64,000 nt of DNA, taken from Mantis religiosa. Its lineage: Eukaryota; Arthropoda; Insecta; Mantodea; Mantidae. Of this stretch, positions 51,757-63,614 are shown piece by piece. A model generated the notes under the pieces. That model was not told the origin of the DNA and did no database searches. It saw only the letters and a list, made by a program, of their open reading frames with translations. Both the position numbers and the translations under genes were made by a program. Location of the stretch: the NCBI GenBank assembly GCA_030765055.1, contig CM060953.1, positions 178,352,709-178,416,708 on the forward strand, in the 5' to 3' direction. The first letter of the stretch is position 1. Each line of letters opens with the position of its first letter.

Positions 51757-52315
51757 GGTAAAAGTGCAGATTTGGTGCGCAGAGTTATGTTGGTACGGAA
51801 TGACGTCACGAAAATAAGCTGTTGCCAACTGCGGCGCTCCGATATACGCGGAAACAGCAGAGCGTTGCCAACACATTTTCTTTTTCTTATAAACTAGCGA
51901 TAGTAATAGGACTAGCGCGTAGTAAGTTTTGTTTATTATTATAATTATACTATATAATTATATTACAATTAACAACAATAATAATTAATAATAAAAACTC
52001 TGGCAATGATCCACTGATCTTTACGTCAGTTTATTTGGGTGTTATGGTATCGCTGGTTTACTTACGTAATGTTGACTATTCCAAAACGTTGTGCTAGATT
52101 CGTTTAAGTTTTTAAATAATTATGATAATAATAATAGTGAAAATATAAACATATACAATAATGATCCACTAATCTTTACGTCGCGTATTACAGTATCGCT
52201 GATTTGCTAGCGCAATGTTGCTATTTTCCGCGGCGGCATGTTCTGGAAGTTGGCAACGCCCGAGCTAAGACGTCAGAGGCACGATATCCCTTCGCACCTT
52301 GTCTGCACTTTTACC
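51757..52315. mobile_element. 559-bp non-autonomous DNA transposon, 8-bp target duplication
   Basis: Target duplication TTTACTTG at 51749-51756 and 52316-52323. Terminal inverted repeats GGTAAAAGTGCAGATTTGGT and GGTAAAAGTGCAGACAAGGT. No transposase ORF. Eight-base duplications are made by hAT, P and Merlin enzymes; the GG terminus does not decide between them. Internally it has tgacgtcacg and tgccaac near both ends. Confidence 0.8.
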
Positions 52316-52439
52316 TTTACTTGTGTATTATTTCACACCTAATTTTCAGGAAGAAAAAAAAACATTTCTATATTAAATAATTTGTAACATTAAACATTTT
52401 AAACAAAGTGCGAAGCAATAAAAATTAAATCAGAATCCA

Positions 52440-53240
52440 TAATGAGCAAATCCATTACGGTGTGTCCAAAATGTCCAACGAATAAATCATCAAGAGGTCA
52501 CAGGATGACCGAAAATAACATCTTGTTAGGTTCCTAGAGGAACGAACAGGATGACATGAAGAGAGAAATATATCAATCAACTTAATGGGAAATTTATTTA
52601 TGGCCATTTGATGTGACAGCGGAAGGACAGCGAGAGAGAAATGAATTTTGGTACTTCGCCACGTTGGGTGTGTCACGCTACTCGACGTGTCTAAATGACA
52701 TTCAGATTGATATTTTCCTCTTTGTGCAATACTGACACAAGCAAAACCTTGAAACGAAAGTTCCATAACTGATACAAGGTCAGAATACGAACAGTACCTT
52801 GAATCTCTTCTGGGATTGCATCGCTAAACAAACACTCGTGTGTTTTTACAAACAAAGCAACTTTCCACAGCGTAATGGAGAATAAACATTGCCGCAGAAA
52901 GCGGCCCTGAAGCACTGAGCTCCCAGCTTCCTTTGATTATTTTCTTTGTTCCAAGTATACGACTACGTAATCCATTCCAAGGATCGCTCCCACAAAGCAA
53001 ACTTCCAACAGCAAGAATGCTGCACTTGCGATTATTTCGGAATGTTGTTGGCTTTAGTTGAAGTCCAAAAATATCCCGACCGATTTACGCGTTTTGAACT
53101 AAAGTCCTTTCCACGAAAGCAGTTTATTAAGCTTCAGGAAAGCAGCGCACTGGGAAAGGAAATTAAGTCCTTCATAGCTTTTAAAAAAATTATATTTATA
53201 TTCTATTTTAAAGAATGGAAAGAAATATCTGATTAGATTT
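52440..53240. other. Non-repetitive upstream segment, unidentified
   Basis: Less AT-rich than its surroundings and not matching the other repeats here. It lies about 3.3 kb upstream of the first coding exon, so a promoter or untranslated exon is possible, but no motif was convincing. Confidence 0.25.
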
Positions 53241-53281
53241 ATTTTAGTAGACTTCCCCCCCCCCCATGTATAATAGAGTTC

Positions 53282-53525
53282 ATTTTTTTTTATTTATGCC
53301 CTTCAACGTTAAGTCATATCGGACGATGAATGAATTGGGTGAAGTGATGCTCAAATGAGTCCGGAATCCATGGAGCTTAAGAGTTACCCGACATTCGCCT
53401 ATCAGGATAAGGGAAAATCCCGGAAAATACCTTATCCAGGTAACTCACCTTAACCGAGATTCGAACTCGGGACCTCTTGAACATGTGAGGCAGACACGTT
53501 ACCATCTTACGCTACCGAGGAGGGC
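53282..53525 (-). mobile_element. SINE family A
   Basis: Minus strand: head cggtagcgtaagatggtaac, B box gagttcgaatctc, tail gttgaagggcataaataaaa. Confidence 0.88.
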
Positions 53526-53695
53526 GGCTGAAATTATGCTCAAATGAGTCCAGAGTCCATAGAGTTTAGATACGCGACATTCATTTTACAAGATAAGGAA
53601 AATCCCCGGAAAGAACTTCATCCAGATAGCTCACCGTGACCGAGATTCGAACTCCGAACCTCTTGAACGTGAAGCAGACACGTTCTACTTAGGTG
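53526..53695 (-). mobile_element. SINE family A, second copy in the same orientation
   Basis: A diverged copy directly adjoining the one at 53282 (B box gagttcgaatctc, ccggggattttccttatctt). It lacks the far tail. Confidence 0.8.
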
Positions 53696-53699
53696 GGAT

Positions 53700-53920
53700 G
53701 TTGAGTGCTCGCTATACCTAATTCTTTATTTTATTAGCACTGCTTCATTTGTTTGTTTCTTTTTTAAGCTAGATTTACATCTTATTAATAAGATCACAAA
53801 TACTATAAAATCACCATATTAAACAGAATGAAGTTAAGAAGCGTGTAATGTACGCATTAGTTCGACCACATGAGTGCACCTGGAGGAGGGTTAAAAAAAA
53901 TCTGCAAAACATCATGGCGA
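53700..53920. other. Short flank, nothing recognised
   Basis: AT-rich, no feature. Confidence 0.3.
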
Positions 53921-53925
53921 TGGCT

Positions 53926-54560
53926 CAGGGGGTTTTATCTGTGACCCGGGTCATCTGACAAATGCTGGGTGGACTAGTTACATCAGCCGAATTGCCTGTC
54001 CTCAACGAAGACAGGAGATGGCGGAGATGGAGTTCATCGGAACGGCAATATCTGCGGAAGAGATAAACTCTCTTAGAGAAAATAAAAGAAGCCGCTATCC
54101 TGCGGAGTGGAAGAACCACAAAAGCTGTGAGAGTGCACCCAGACAAAAGGCTTTAAGCTGGCACTCCCAGCATCTGAACTTACTTAGCTATAGACTGACA
54201 ATCAGTACTAAGGACAGCATAAAATTACTCGTCATTTTCACAGTAAGAGACTTACTAAAATAGCACAAATTTATAAACAAGCACGGAGAGATGTGGGCAG
54301 ACTGCGGAAGAGATGGAGAGATTTACTGCGAAAAACAGAACAGACAATGTGTCTAATGCATGGAGTGATGATGGTGATGATGATGATAAATCTCCTGTCC
54401 CTCCACTTTATCTTCATTACCATTTCACATCATCTCTCTTCTGGTAGTCTCTTTCCGGGTAGAAGTGTTGGCGTGTGTCTCAGCGGTGCATGGTAGGATT
54501 TTGCGAGTAAACCTTCCTCTTCCAGGAAGACTGTCTCCAGCTTCCGAGCGGTCTGGTGGA
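53926..54560 (+). mobile_element. SINE family E split by LINE-derived sequence
   Basis: Family E head and part of the body at 53926-54003 and more body at 54395-54560 (ccatttcacatcatctctct, gggtagaagtgttggcgtgt). Between them, near 54290-54340, the frame GRLRKRWRDLLRKTE resembles the C-terminus of LINE proteins, followed by a (GAT)n tail, so a LINE 3' end appears inserted. Confidence 0.5.
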
Positions 54561-55445
54561 GCCGTTTCCGGACCAGTTATGCGGTTAGTTTTACGCAGAG
54601 GATCTACCCAAGAGACCGAGGACCCTGGCCTCCTTCTACCCGGGAGCGATGGATAACTCCGGAGCTCTTTCCATAGGGCAATATCTAATTTCTTAAAAAG
54701 CCCTCCCCCCATTGACAATGTCAAGACGGGATGGAAGTGGATACACCACTTACGCGCGTCAACCCCGCAGGGAAGACTACCGAAAACCTTGGTGGGGCCG
54801 CCTGGTGATCTAGCACACCTTCTACCAGCTCTGCAGGCTAGTACCCGGGACTTATGAGGCAACTCTCTACCCCCTCCGTGGCCGTGGCCTAGCCGGAGGT
54901 ACCCAATTCCCCGTGGGTGTCGGGAACACACTGCCCCCTCGAGTCCAACCCAATCCGAACTCCCCGACGGGAGGGCCTTGGCATTTCGGCCCGAGGTTCC
55001 TCTAGTAACGTCAGAGGTACCACGAGTGCTAGGGGTCCGCAGTGCTCGCACCACAGCAGCTGAAGGGGAAGTATCCTCTCTCCTAACAGTCGGGTGAGCT
55101 ACCGGCCTGCAGGAAGTTTCAGGGGCCCTTCCCTCTGCAGTCGTGGCTGCTTAGGATGGCCGCCACCCTGTCTCCTCTCACTTCATCCTTCCTTCCAGGG
55201 ATGGAGATCAAAATTGGTCGCAATGCCAAACCCCTCTCCGTAGGGTTATCCAATCCAATCCAAAGACCAGAGGTAACTGACGGCCAATGCGATAGTAAAA
55301 TTGCACAGTTGCACAATGAAATCAGTATTACATTTTCAGGCCCCAGCTCACCAGTAAATGTAACTGAAAACTGCAGAGGTTTTCTCCGCAGCTTGTGTAA
55401 AACTCGTCAAGTTCCTTACACGCCCGCAAGAGTGGAGAAGTAGTG
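54560..55445. repeat. GC-rich segment continuous with SINE family E, unclassified
   Basis: Distinctly more GC-rich than the rest of the window (for example tggggccgcctggtgatcta). A 209-codon minus-strand frame spans 54425-55054, but its proline, glycine and arginine richness reflects base composition. Possibly the 3' part of an unrecognised LINE or composite repeat. Confidence 0.35.
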
Positions 55446-55449
55446 AAAA

Positions 55450-56015
55450 TACCACCGATCAAGGCAAGAGAGCTCGGAGGCATTCAAAGAAATTGGAACA
55501 GACCCCCGGATTAGTCAGCTTTACACTAGCTATACCTGACTACACTTACGCGGCAGTCAACTTATTCCTTAACTGTTTAGTTCCTCTTTCATATCGTGGC
55601 CGACTGGAGTACCTTTATGGTGTGCGAGTGTAACTAAAATATGGAAAGTCTGATATACGCCAAATTTATACTTAAAAGTTCTGTACCTTTCCAAGAAGCG
55701 ACACGAATTAAAAAAAAACCCTCGTCTCGAACCATTCTTTAAATGGACCATTTTTTCGAAAATTAATAATTAAAATTCTGTTTATTTAAAATAGGTATTA
55801 AGATAGACGCAATTTATATTTTGAATATTCTGGAAATAGCCTGTTAAGTCTTCATTTGCAATAACATTTTATTTAATTCTATCAACGGATAAACCACAAC
55901 ACGTTGACAAAAACTTAATAAAAAACGCAGATCTTTTTAAAACACACGACACATTTCAGATCACTTTTTTCTGACATCAATCAGCCAATTTCGTGATATG
56001 AGTTATTGTTTGAAT
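55450..56015. other. AT-rich flank, nothing recognised
   Basis: No gene or repeat identified. Confidence 0.35.
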
Positions 56016-56016
56016 G

Positions 56017-56088
56017 TTTCAATATCTTTGTCATTCTGAAATGCTGTCGGTATTTCAATATCTTTGTCATTCTGAAATGCTGTCGGTA
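56017..56088. repeat. 36-bp unit repeated twice
   Basis: Units 56017-56052 and 56053-56088 (tttcaatatctttgtcattc then tgaaatgctgtcggta) are identical. Confidence 0.92.
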
Positions 56089-56324
56089 ATCAGCTGTTTC
56101 TCACGATGTCACGGAAAGTGAGTATATAGTGACCAGTTTTTAAACATTTAAACATACGTATTCATTTAGTCCGTATAATGATATCTGATATAATAATGTA
56201 ACTATTTATGCACAGTTCATCTCAATGTGTGGCAGAGAGAAAAATATTTTGCAAAATGATTTGTAGGCGCTGTACATAAGGGATAATGGGTAGAGAAATT
56301 CATATGAAAGTAACATTATTTGAA

Positions 56325-56525
56325 TGAATAGAGCCAAAATGAAAAATTCAATGCCATAGCCGGGATTTGAACCACGAATCTCCCACTCTCCGTGCAGTTG
56401 CTCTAAACCATTGAGCTACTATGGCCAACATGCCGACATGACAAATTCTCGCACTGACTCGTATAGAATTTTTCAGTCTGGCTCTATTCATTCAAACCTT
56501 AGCCTTCACACGGCTAGCGTGGAAG
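56325..56525. mobile_element. SINE family B, compact inverted copy
   Basis: Antisense module (56330-56440, accatagccgggatttgaac) followed, with almost no body, by the sense end (gaatttttcagtctggctct, cattcaaaccttagccttca). The outer ends gaatgaatagagcc and ggctctattcattc are inverted repeats. It abuts the (ATT)n array. Confidence 0.7.
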
Positions 56526-56527
56526 AA

Positions 56528-56838
<311 letters not shown>

Positions 56839-56839
56839 C

Positions 56840-57838
56840 ATCAGATTTTCAGTGATTTAATGGAACTGTCCTGAAGAATGACGAGCAGCAATAGAAGCAG
56901 GGGTTTTACACCTTATATTAAATCATATTTTGTACTTATTTTTCACTTGAAAATATTCAATTAACTGATGTGAAAACAAACAAGAGTAGGTAAGTAGTGT
57001 AGCTTTTGGGTGCCTTAAATCAAATAAGCCTTTACTAATGGAAAATATAGAATTGTTGGGATGCAAACCTTGCTGTTTCTCGTTCGGCTATCAGCACACG
57101 TTTGACATACAACTGAATGAAGGTTGGCGTTCAGAGACGCCAGCGTGAATCGACCGTGGAGCTTACGGCGAGGGGAAAAGAGGGGAAAATGCAAGAGAGA
57201 AAGAGGTACAAAGCGTCCGGCTATGTGGATTCTCTTAGCATGCACATTTATTGTTACTTTTTCAAGCATTTAGATGTTTTACTCCATTCTTGCCCAATGA
57301 ACTGTGAAAATAATTAAAAGAAAGGCAAGGCTGCATGCAATCGCAGTGATTGTTTATACTTTCTGTTTACATTGCGTTAAAAGGCTCTTCATATGTAAGC
57401 AGGTTCTTATTACTTGACACTAATGGCACGCCCAAGGTAAGCGTAATAGCGTCGAGAGTCCCTCTTGTCACGCTGTCAGCTAATCTCAATTACTTTCGCC
57501 ACTTGGAACACTCCATACTGGCACTAATGGACCATTGCTTCCTTACTCTTCATTTCCAGGGACGTCACACAACGTGCATCTCAGTCTTTAAATATCGCGC
57601 TCTGAGTTTTAAAGCCTCCCTGTGATTTAAATTCACATGACCCTTTGTTGATTTGTTTACTTCAGTTGTCATTATCAAAGATAAAATCTCGTATTTAAGT
57701 TCACAATCACAATTTCAACAGAAATGCATGTTTTGATGTCTGCTTGAGCGTCTATACACAGAAACACTAACAAACGAAGTCATGCTAACTACAGCTTTAC
57801 AACATTCGATGCACAAAATAATTTATAAATGAGCATAG
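56840..57838. other. Upstream flank, nothing recognised
   Basis: Short ORFs only; no family recognised. Confidence 0.35.
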
Positions 57839-57839
57839 G

Positions 57840-58345
57840 TCAATTAGATATTACACTCAGTCGCATCAACATTAAGATGTTGTCCGATGTTCTCCTGCCC
57901 GGTCTAAAATGTTGCTTGGAACTCCGATAGTTATTCTCCTTCTCAACCCAATTTTGCAACCTATTTGCTAGAATTCCAGTGAAAATCTTCCCTAGAATAG
58001 ACAATAAACTAATCCCTCTTAAGTTAGCTGGGTTATTTTTATCACCCTTTCCCTTGTAAATTGGCATTACCATGCTTGTCCTCCATTTCCTAGGAATTTT
58101 CTTTTCTTACATTATTTTATTGAATAACTTTATCTCTGTTTTCCTCCTAGTTTCATCGAGTGCCCAAGCCCTCCAGACTTCTCCTGGTATACCATTCAAT
58201 ACCACTAGCTTTGTTAGTTTTTAACCTCCTTATTTGTTCACAAAATTCAGCACCCGAGATATATCTATCTAATTCATTACTTATTTGCGGACCCCCTAAC
58301 AAACTTCTTTCCACCCTGATATAATTATCTTGTCCTAACATTACA
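57840..58345 (-). mobile_element. LINE reverse transcriptase fragment
   Basis: Minus strand pieces: FCEQIRRLKTNKASGIEW, then after frameshifts MVMPIYKGKGDKNNPANLRG, ISLLSILGKIFTGILANRLQ and RPGRRTSDNI. These are the early blocks (1-3) of non-LTR reverse transcriptases. Broken by stops near 58155 and 58100. Confidence 0.8.
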
Positions 58346-58349
58346 TTAT

Positions 58350-58630
58350 GTAATTATTAGGGGTAGTTATATTTAGCTTTTTAAAATCAGAAATTTAGCG
58401 TTTTCATTTTTACATTTAGCATTTTATAGCATTTTGAAAAAAAAGTTTGAGAATCTTTTTTAAATTATGAATATTAATATTATTTATATTTGATTTAAAA
58501 CACATTTATGGAAGTCTATTAATGACAGTGAGTTAAAAGTGCATAAAGTGTCAATTTATTTTACATTAATATAGGTTAGAGCAATACACAGAGATATAGA
58601 ACATGTTGACAAGATAAATTCAGACTGATG
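58350..58630. other. AT-rich, nothing recognised
   Basis: No feature. Confidence 0.3.
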
Positions 58631-58643
58631 TAAAACTATCACA

Positions 58644-58924
58644 GGCTGGCTGTGTAACTCAGTCGGAAGAGCACCTGCCTGCCGTGTTAGGGGTCCTGGG
58701 TTCGATTCCTGGCGGTGGGGTTGGGGATTTTTCTATGACCAAGATAATTCCCCATCTTCCCCAGAGTCTGAAAGTATGAATGAGTGTGATTGTGTGCGTG
58801 ATTTAATGATTAAAAACAAAAGATAACGAGTTAACACCTTTAGTATGTTCCAAAGGAGAACGGCCGCCGATATGACCATAACAGTTAAAGGCGGGGTATA
58901 AACGGAACAAGGAAAAAAAAAAAA
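58644..58924 (+). mobile_element. SINE family C with target duplication
   Basis: Flanks aaaactatcaca (58632-58643) and aaaactatcgca (after the poly-A). Head gtaactcagtcggaagagca, B box gggttcgattcc, body gataattccccatcttcccc, tail ggccgccgatatgacc, poly-A. Confidence 0.88.
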
Positions 58925-58939
58925 AAAACTATCGCAATA

Positions 58940-59765
58940 AAAAGAAAATGCACAAAATTAGCCTCGCACTTACTGACGTGACATATGCATAGAATGAAAG
59001 TTGCTCATAAAACCAAACAGAACAATGAAACGCGGAACTTTGGCAACTGAGAACTCCTATTGGAATTAACATGTGTTTATCACTTCCTTAGAATTAGGGT
59101 TGCTATTGGTTTTCAGTGACAAGGATTGAAACATTTCGTTAACTGGGTTGTGAAGATCGATTTATGACAGTCATTAAACATGGCAAGAGGGGTCTTTTAA
59201 AAACAACTGAATTCGCTTCAGTACCAAACATACCTCATATGGGCAATGGTGAAACAATAGGCTAATTTAGCGGGAAGGGTTGCTTTCCACATTACAGAGG
59301 AGTGGCCACTTACTTTATGACTTTCTAAACATGCAAAGGTCCTACAGACACTTCAGTTAAAGTTTCCAGAAGAAAAAGCATTGGGAAAAAATAATTACTT
59401 GGGAAAATCCTTGATTTCACATTTATGTCGCCTTTTGATTCAATTTCGCACTTTATCGCGTCATATCGCATTTGCGAAAAATCACCATGTAACATCAGAA
59501 TATGAAATCACTACAATTTATTTACCAGAACTTAAAAGTATCCTTCATAAAGGTACTGTATTAGATTTAAGGTAAACTGCTGCTAAAACTACACCACATC
59601 TGTTTAAAAGTAAGAAAATCTATGTGAACCGAAGGAAAAAAGAATTCTTCAAAAACTTTCCAAAATACATCCTTTTTCAAAGATTAGGTGAGTGAACTAT
59701 GTAGTTCGAACGCCAGAAAGTCCTTGTGCTCCAAAACACAATTAAAACGGTGGATCACCATTATG
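58940..59765. other. Upstream flank, nothing recognised
   Basis: No conserved coding sequence or repeat. Confidence 0.35.
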
Positions 59766-59769
59766 GAGC

Positions 59770-60005
59770 TCTTCACGCTTGAAGTAAAATCCACGACTGT
59801 TGTGAAGCTGCAGACCCATTAGAGATATAAACAGAAGAGGAACAACAAGGGAGTTCATAATTTGGTGACCACCACGACAGCCTCATAAAACTGGCGCCCA
59901 GCGTGGGGTCCGAAAGAAGGAAATGGAGCCTACAGCGACAAGAGACGTCGGCACTCGGAAAACACAAACAAAACCTAAAATGTCTTCTGAAGACAATGCA
60001 AGATA
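59770..60005 (+). mobile_element. Possible LTR-retrotransposon leader
   Basis: ttggtgaccaccacgacagc and tggcgcccagcgtggggtcc resemble primer-binding-site regions of insect LTR elements, and a short ATG frame (MSSEDNAR) follows, like a gag start broken by an early stop. No LTR was found beside it. Confidence 0.3.
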
Positions 60006-60009
60006 AACA

Positions 60010-61685
60010 CCACAATCACTACTTGGTCAGTGTACGGGGCAGGTTCGCCTAACAGTAGCATGGTTGAATGTGGTCGAGTACAGCTGCCACGAATATACTG
60101 TACTAATTTGTACAGTGGTTCAAAAAGGTGTCTTTATAAACATATTCTGACAGCCAAAGTAACGTTGAAAAATAAAATTTTTAATGTGCAGTAATTGCAT
60201 ACGAACACTTCAGACGTTTTATTTTTATAAGTTTTATAATTGGTTTAAAATATGCCGATTTTCTGTGGCATTTACAAGACTATTTTTACACACATTTATC
60301 AGAGCAAATACAAAGGCACCTTTATCAAGCAAAAGCCTGCAATTGCGTTTAGAAAGCCTTGCAGATTTGACAACTTCACTGCAAAACATAATAAAATCCC
60401 GTGAAAGTAAGCCCTTGTTTATACTAGCTGCCAAGGCCACACGAAGGACAAAAGTGGCGTCAATGCTATTTCATTTGAATATTTTCAATTATATTTCTCA
60501 GAACAATCAGCAGGATCATGCATGCTCTTAAAAATTATAAAATGATTGATTTTATTTAGAACTATACGAGAAAAAAAATATATGTTCTTGAGTAAAAATA
60601 TTTCACATTTATAAGATCTTTTAGAATAGTGTAAGCTGTTTTACACGTGGATGGTTTAAAAATAACTGTGCAAAAGCCTTAGATACTTTTAGAGAGGGGA
60701 AAAAAACTGAAGACGTCAGGGAGAAGTGATGATACCAAAGAACGAAGATCAAAATCCTCCGAGTATGGCTTCTCGTTTTCCTTGTTGCATACTTTAAAAT
60801 TGTGTTGATGTACAAAGTCCAGGATCCGTAAACTCCACATACAATGACAAACAAGTACAGTGCACTAAACACTAGAGCTGATGCATCGAAAGAAGGTAAT
60901 TCTTAATACCATCTGCTTGGCATATCTGCACCATGGGGTGCAGATTTTCGGTTCCGGGTATAGGACCGGTACCCACTCAGCATCGTGAGGAAAGTGAGGA
61001 GCTTACGATAGGTAAGCGGCCCTGGTCACGAAAACCAACGTTCCGGCAGGGGGATGCTGACAACATCTCCTCCCCGTATCGGTTGAAAGATCGCCCACCT
61101 CTGCCGTGCGTAAGTGGTTAACTTTAAATGGCAAAGAGTGGAAGCGTATCGGAAAATATTTGTACAAGGGATTGTTAACGCGAGCCTATCGAACATACAC
61201 GGTGAGTCAGTGTATGTACACTTTGTTCAGATGTAATCACAACGTGTCATATATAACGCGATTAAGTATTGTAACAAGGAGAACGAAAAGGGAATCAAAA
61301 TCTCTTTGTGTCAAGCGGCTGCAATGGTAATTTACATTTGTGTATAATAATTAATTGCCCAACCTTTCATATCAGACACACAGCTCTCAACTGCTCTTTT
61401 TGTGTTTCGTCACTTACTGTACGCCAGCTTATTAATATTTCGCTCTTCTATAAACAAGTTAATAAGCGAATGCAGCGCTCGTAAGTGAAAGTCAAAGCCC
61501 TGCCATGTAGTTCTTCCAGCAGGTCCCTGTTTTGGTCAAACACTTTAAAATGCCGCTTTACTATTTACCTTAGAAGTAAAAGGTCAATAAATATCAGAAC
61601 AACGTGCTTTTCAATACCATTCATGACACAGGTTCTACCATTATTGAATTCAAACGTTTTATGCTGCGCTTGTGCTCCCCCTCTC
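60010..61685. other. Upstream flank, nothing certain
   Basis: A more GC-rich patch at 60930-61110 (tcggttccgggtataggacc) may be an unclassified repeat. Otherwise featureless. Confidence 0.3.
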
Positions 61686-61686
61686 T

Positions 61687-61690
<4 letters not shown>

Positions 61691-61724
<34 letters not shown>
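61691..61724. repeat. (CT)n microsatellite
   Basis: About 17 CT units. Confidence 0.95.
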
Positions 61725-61729
<5 letters not shown>

Positions 61730-61904
61730 GATGTAACCACTAAAACACAGGTTAATAACCACAAGCTAGTGTAATGTCTACTTCTTATGTATACATTTAG
61801 AGGAAATTGCTTGTTAAATTAAGGAAAATGAAGTTAACCTTGAGGGAAAGAAAGCGTTGTTTACATGTATACATCCGCGTACAGAGGTGTACAGATTACA
61901 GTAA

Positions 61905-62040
61905 TTTCAGGAAACGCAACGTCTGTGGTCAGCATTCGGGAGGTCCCAGATTTAAATCCCGTGGGCAGATTTGTCTTGGTTTCCTTCAGCCGCCTTCAAT
62001 ACCGGATTTAATATCACTATCCAAAGTTCCACGTTAAGTC
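61905..62040 (+). mobile_element. Possible SINE remnant
   Basis: B-box-like cagatttaaatcccgtgg after ggtcagcattcgggaggtcc. Weak, no clear family. Confidence 0.3.
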
Positions 62041-62254
62041 TAAAACAATAGTAAAAATAAAAGTAGATGGCAACAGCGAATACGCTGCCATTTATCCACA
62101 GTTAACATAAGCGAGATATGCTGTATGGCCAGTATGTTAGAAGTACAGTTGCCTACACTAAGGTCTAGTGGTCACGTGACAAAGCACGATGGTATGGTTA
62201 TGAGGCAGCGAAGGCGTAGTCATACACCAAGCCACAAAGTATTTCAGATCCTCA

Positions 62255-62455
62255 CCAGCCCGCCTCACCTTGAAGAGGTCCTGAGTTCGAATCTCGGTCA
62301 GGGTAAATTAACTGGATAAGCTTTTCCGGGGGTTTCCCTTGCGGTGAAAGATGAATGTTGAGTAACCAAGTCTATGGATCGTAGGCTCATCTGAACATTA
62401 TTTCACCCATTTCATACATCGGCTGATATTACTAAGTTGGAGGACGTAAATTTAA
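62255..62455 (+). mobile_element. SINE family A
   Basis: B box gagttcgaatctcggtcagg, body ttttccgggggtttcccttg, tail gttggaggacgtaaattt. The head is truncated. Confidence 0.82.
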
Positions 62456-62682
62456 AAAATCCTCACTGCATAAAATAATAATTAATAATAATAAATAATT
62501 AATAATAATAATAATATAATAATAATAAATATAACTAGTATTTTATATACATAAACAATTCAAATGCTGAAATTAACAGGAAAAAATTGAGGTAAGCAAT
62601 CCGAGAAGGTTAATAGCTGTAAAATCTAGATAAATAATGGTATATGATGAAACAAGTTTATTAAGTAGTAACTGCAAACCTC

Positions 62683-62850
62683 TCGTTCAAGAGGTCCCGA
62701 GTTCGAATCTCGGTCAGGATGAGTTACCTGGATAAGGTTTTTCCGGGTAACTCTAAGCTCTATGGACCCTGGGCTCATTTGAGCATCATTTCATACATTC
62801 CATTCAACGTCCGATATGACTTAACGTTGGAGGACGTAAATTAAAAAAAA
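62683..62850 (+). mobile_element. SINE family A, body shortened
   Basis: B box gagttcgaatctcggtcagg, then ggataaggtttttccgggta; the middle cccttatcc segment is deleted; tail gttggaggacgtaaatt and poly-A. Confidence 0.85.
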
Positions 62851-62896
62851 TCATAAATTAGTTTTATACGCTTTTATTGCAAAACAAAATTATAAA

Positions 62897-63152
62897 AGGC
62901 TGGCCTCGTAGCTCGGTCGGTAGAGCACCTGCCTACCGTACTAGGAGTCCCAAGTCGATTCCCGGTCATGGGGAGATTTTTCTCCGATCAAGATAATTCC
63001 TTATCTCCCCCAGAGTCTGGAAGTATGAATGAGAGTGCGAATGTGTGCATGATCTAATGATTAAAACCCAACGAATACGAGTTAACACCTTCAGTATGTT
63101 CCAAAGAAGAACGGCCGCCGATATGACCAGTGGAACAAATTAAAAAAAAAAA
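62897..63152 (+). mobile_element. SINE family C
   Basis: Head ggctggcctcgtagctcggt and cggtagagcacctgcc, B box agtcgattccc, body gataattccttatctccccc, gcacgagttaac-like region cgaatacgagttaacacctt, tail ggccgccgatatgacc, poly-A. Confidence 0.88.
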
Positions 63153-63414
63153 AGTATAACACTTCAATCAAATTAACAGTATAAGGAATTATTGTGAAGT
63201 TCGTGTTTTGTTTTCATGATGCTACTGATCTATGAAAATTATAAGAGTTCATTTGTTGACCTAAAAGCCGAATAAAATTGTAAATTATATGCTACTTATG
63301 GAAAGAATATGGAAGACTTCTTAATTGGATGGAAAGTAAATCTATAATAGATGTTTCGAAAACATTGCTGTGGCATATTTTTTTTACGAAAAATATATTT
63401 TATTTTTTTACTTA

Positions 63415-63610
63415 TTAAGTCATATTTGATTATGAACGAAATGGGCGGAATTATGTTCAAAACAACCCAGAGTTATTCAACCTTCTTTCAGGATAAAGAA
63501 AAACCCTGGTCCGACATTCGTCTGTGAGGATGAGGGAAACCCCCGGAAAAACCTTATCCAGATAACTCAACCTGACCAAGATTCTAACTTGAGATCTCTT
63601 GAATGCGAGT
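63415..63610 (-). mobile_element. SINE family A, diverged with internal repeat
   Basis: Minus strand copy (ctcttgaatgcgagt end of head, gaccaagattctaac as B-box complement). The segment with tttcaggataa is present twice (63490 and 63525), suggesting an internal duplication. Confidence 0.7.
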
Positions 63611-63614
63611 AAAA

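Noticed and set aside
54425..55054. 209-codon minus-strand open frame
   Set aside because: The longest uninterrupted frame outside the LINE, but the composition follows the high GC content, no domain is recognisable, and its start overlaps SINE family E.
61565..61762. Arg/Glu alternating frame
   Set aside because: Translation of the (CT)n microsatellite.
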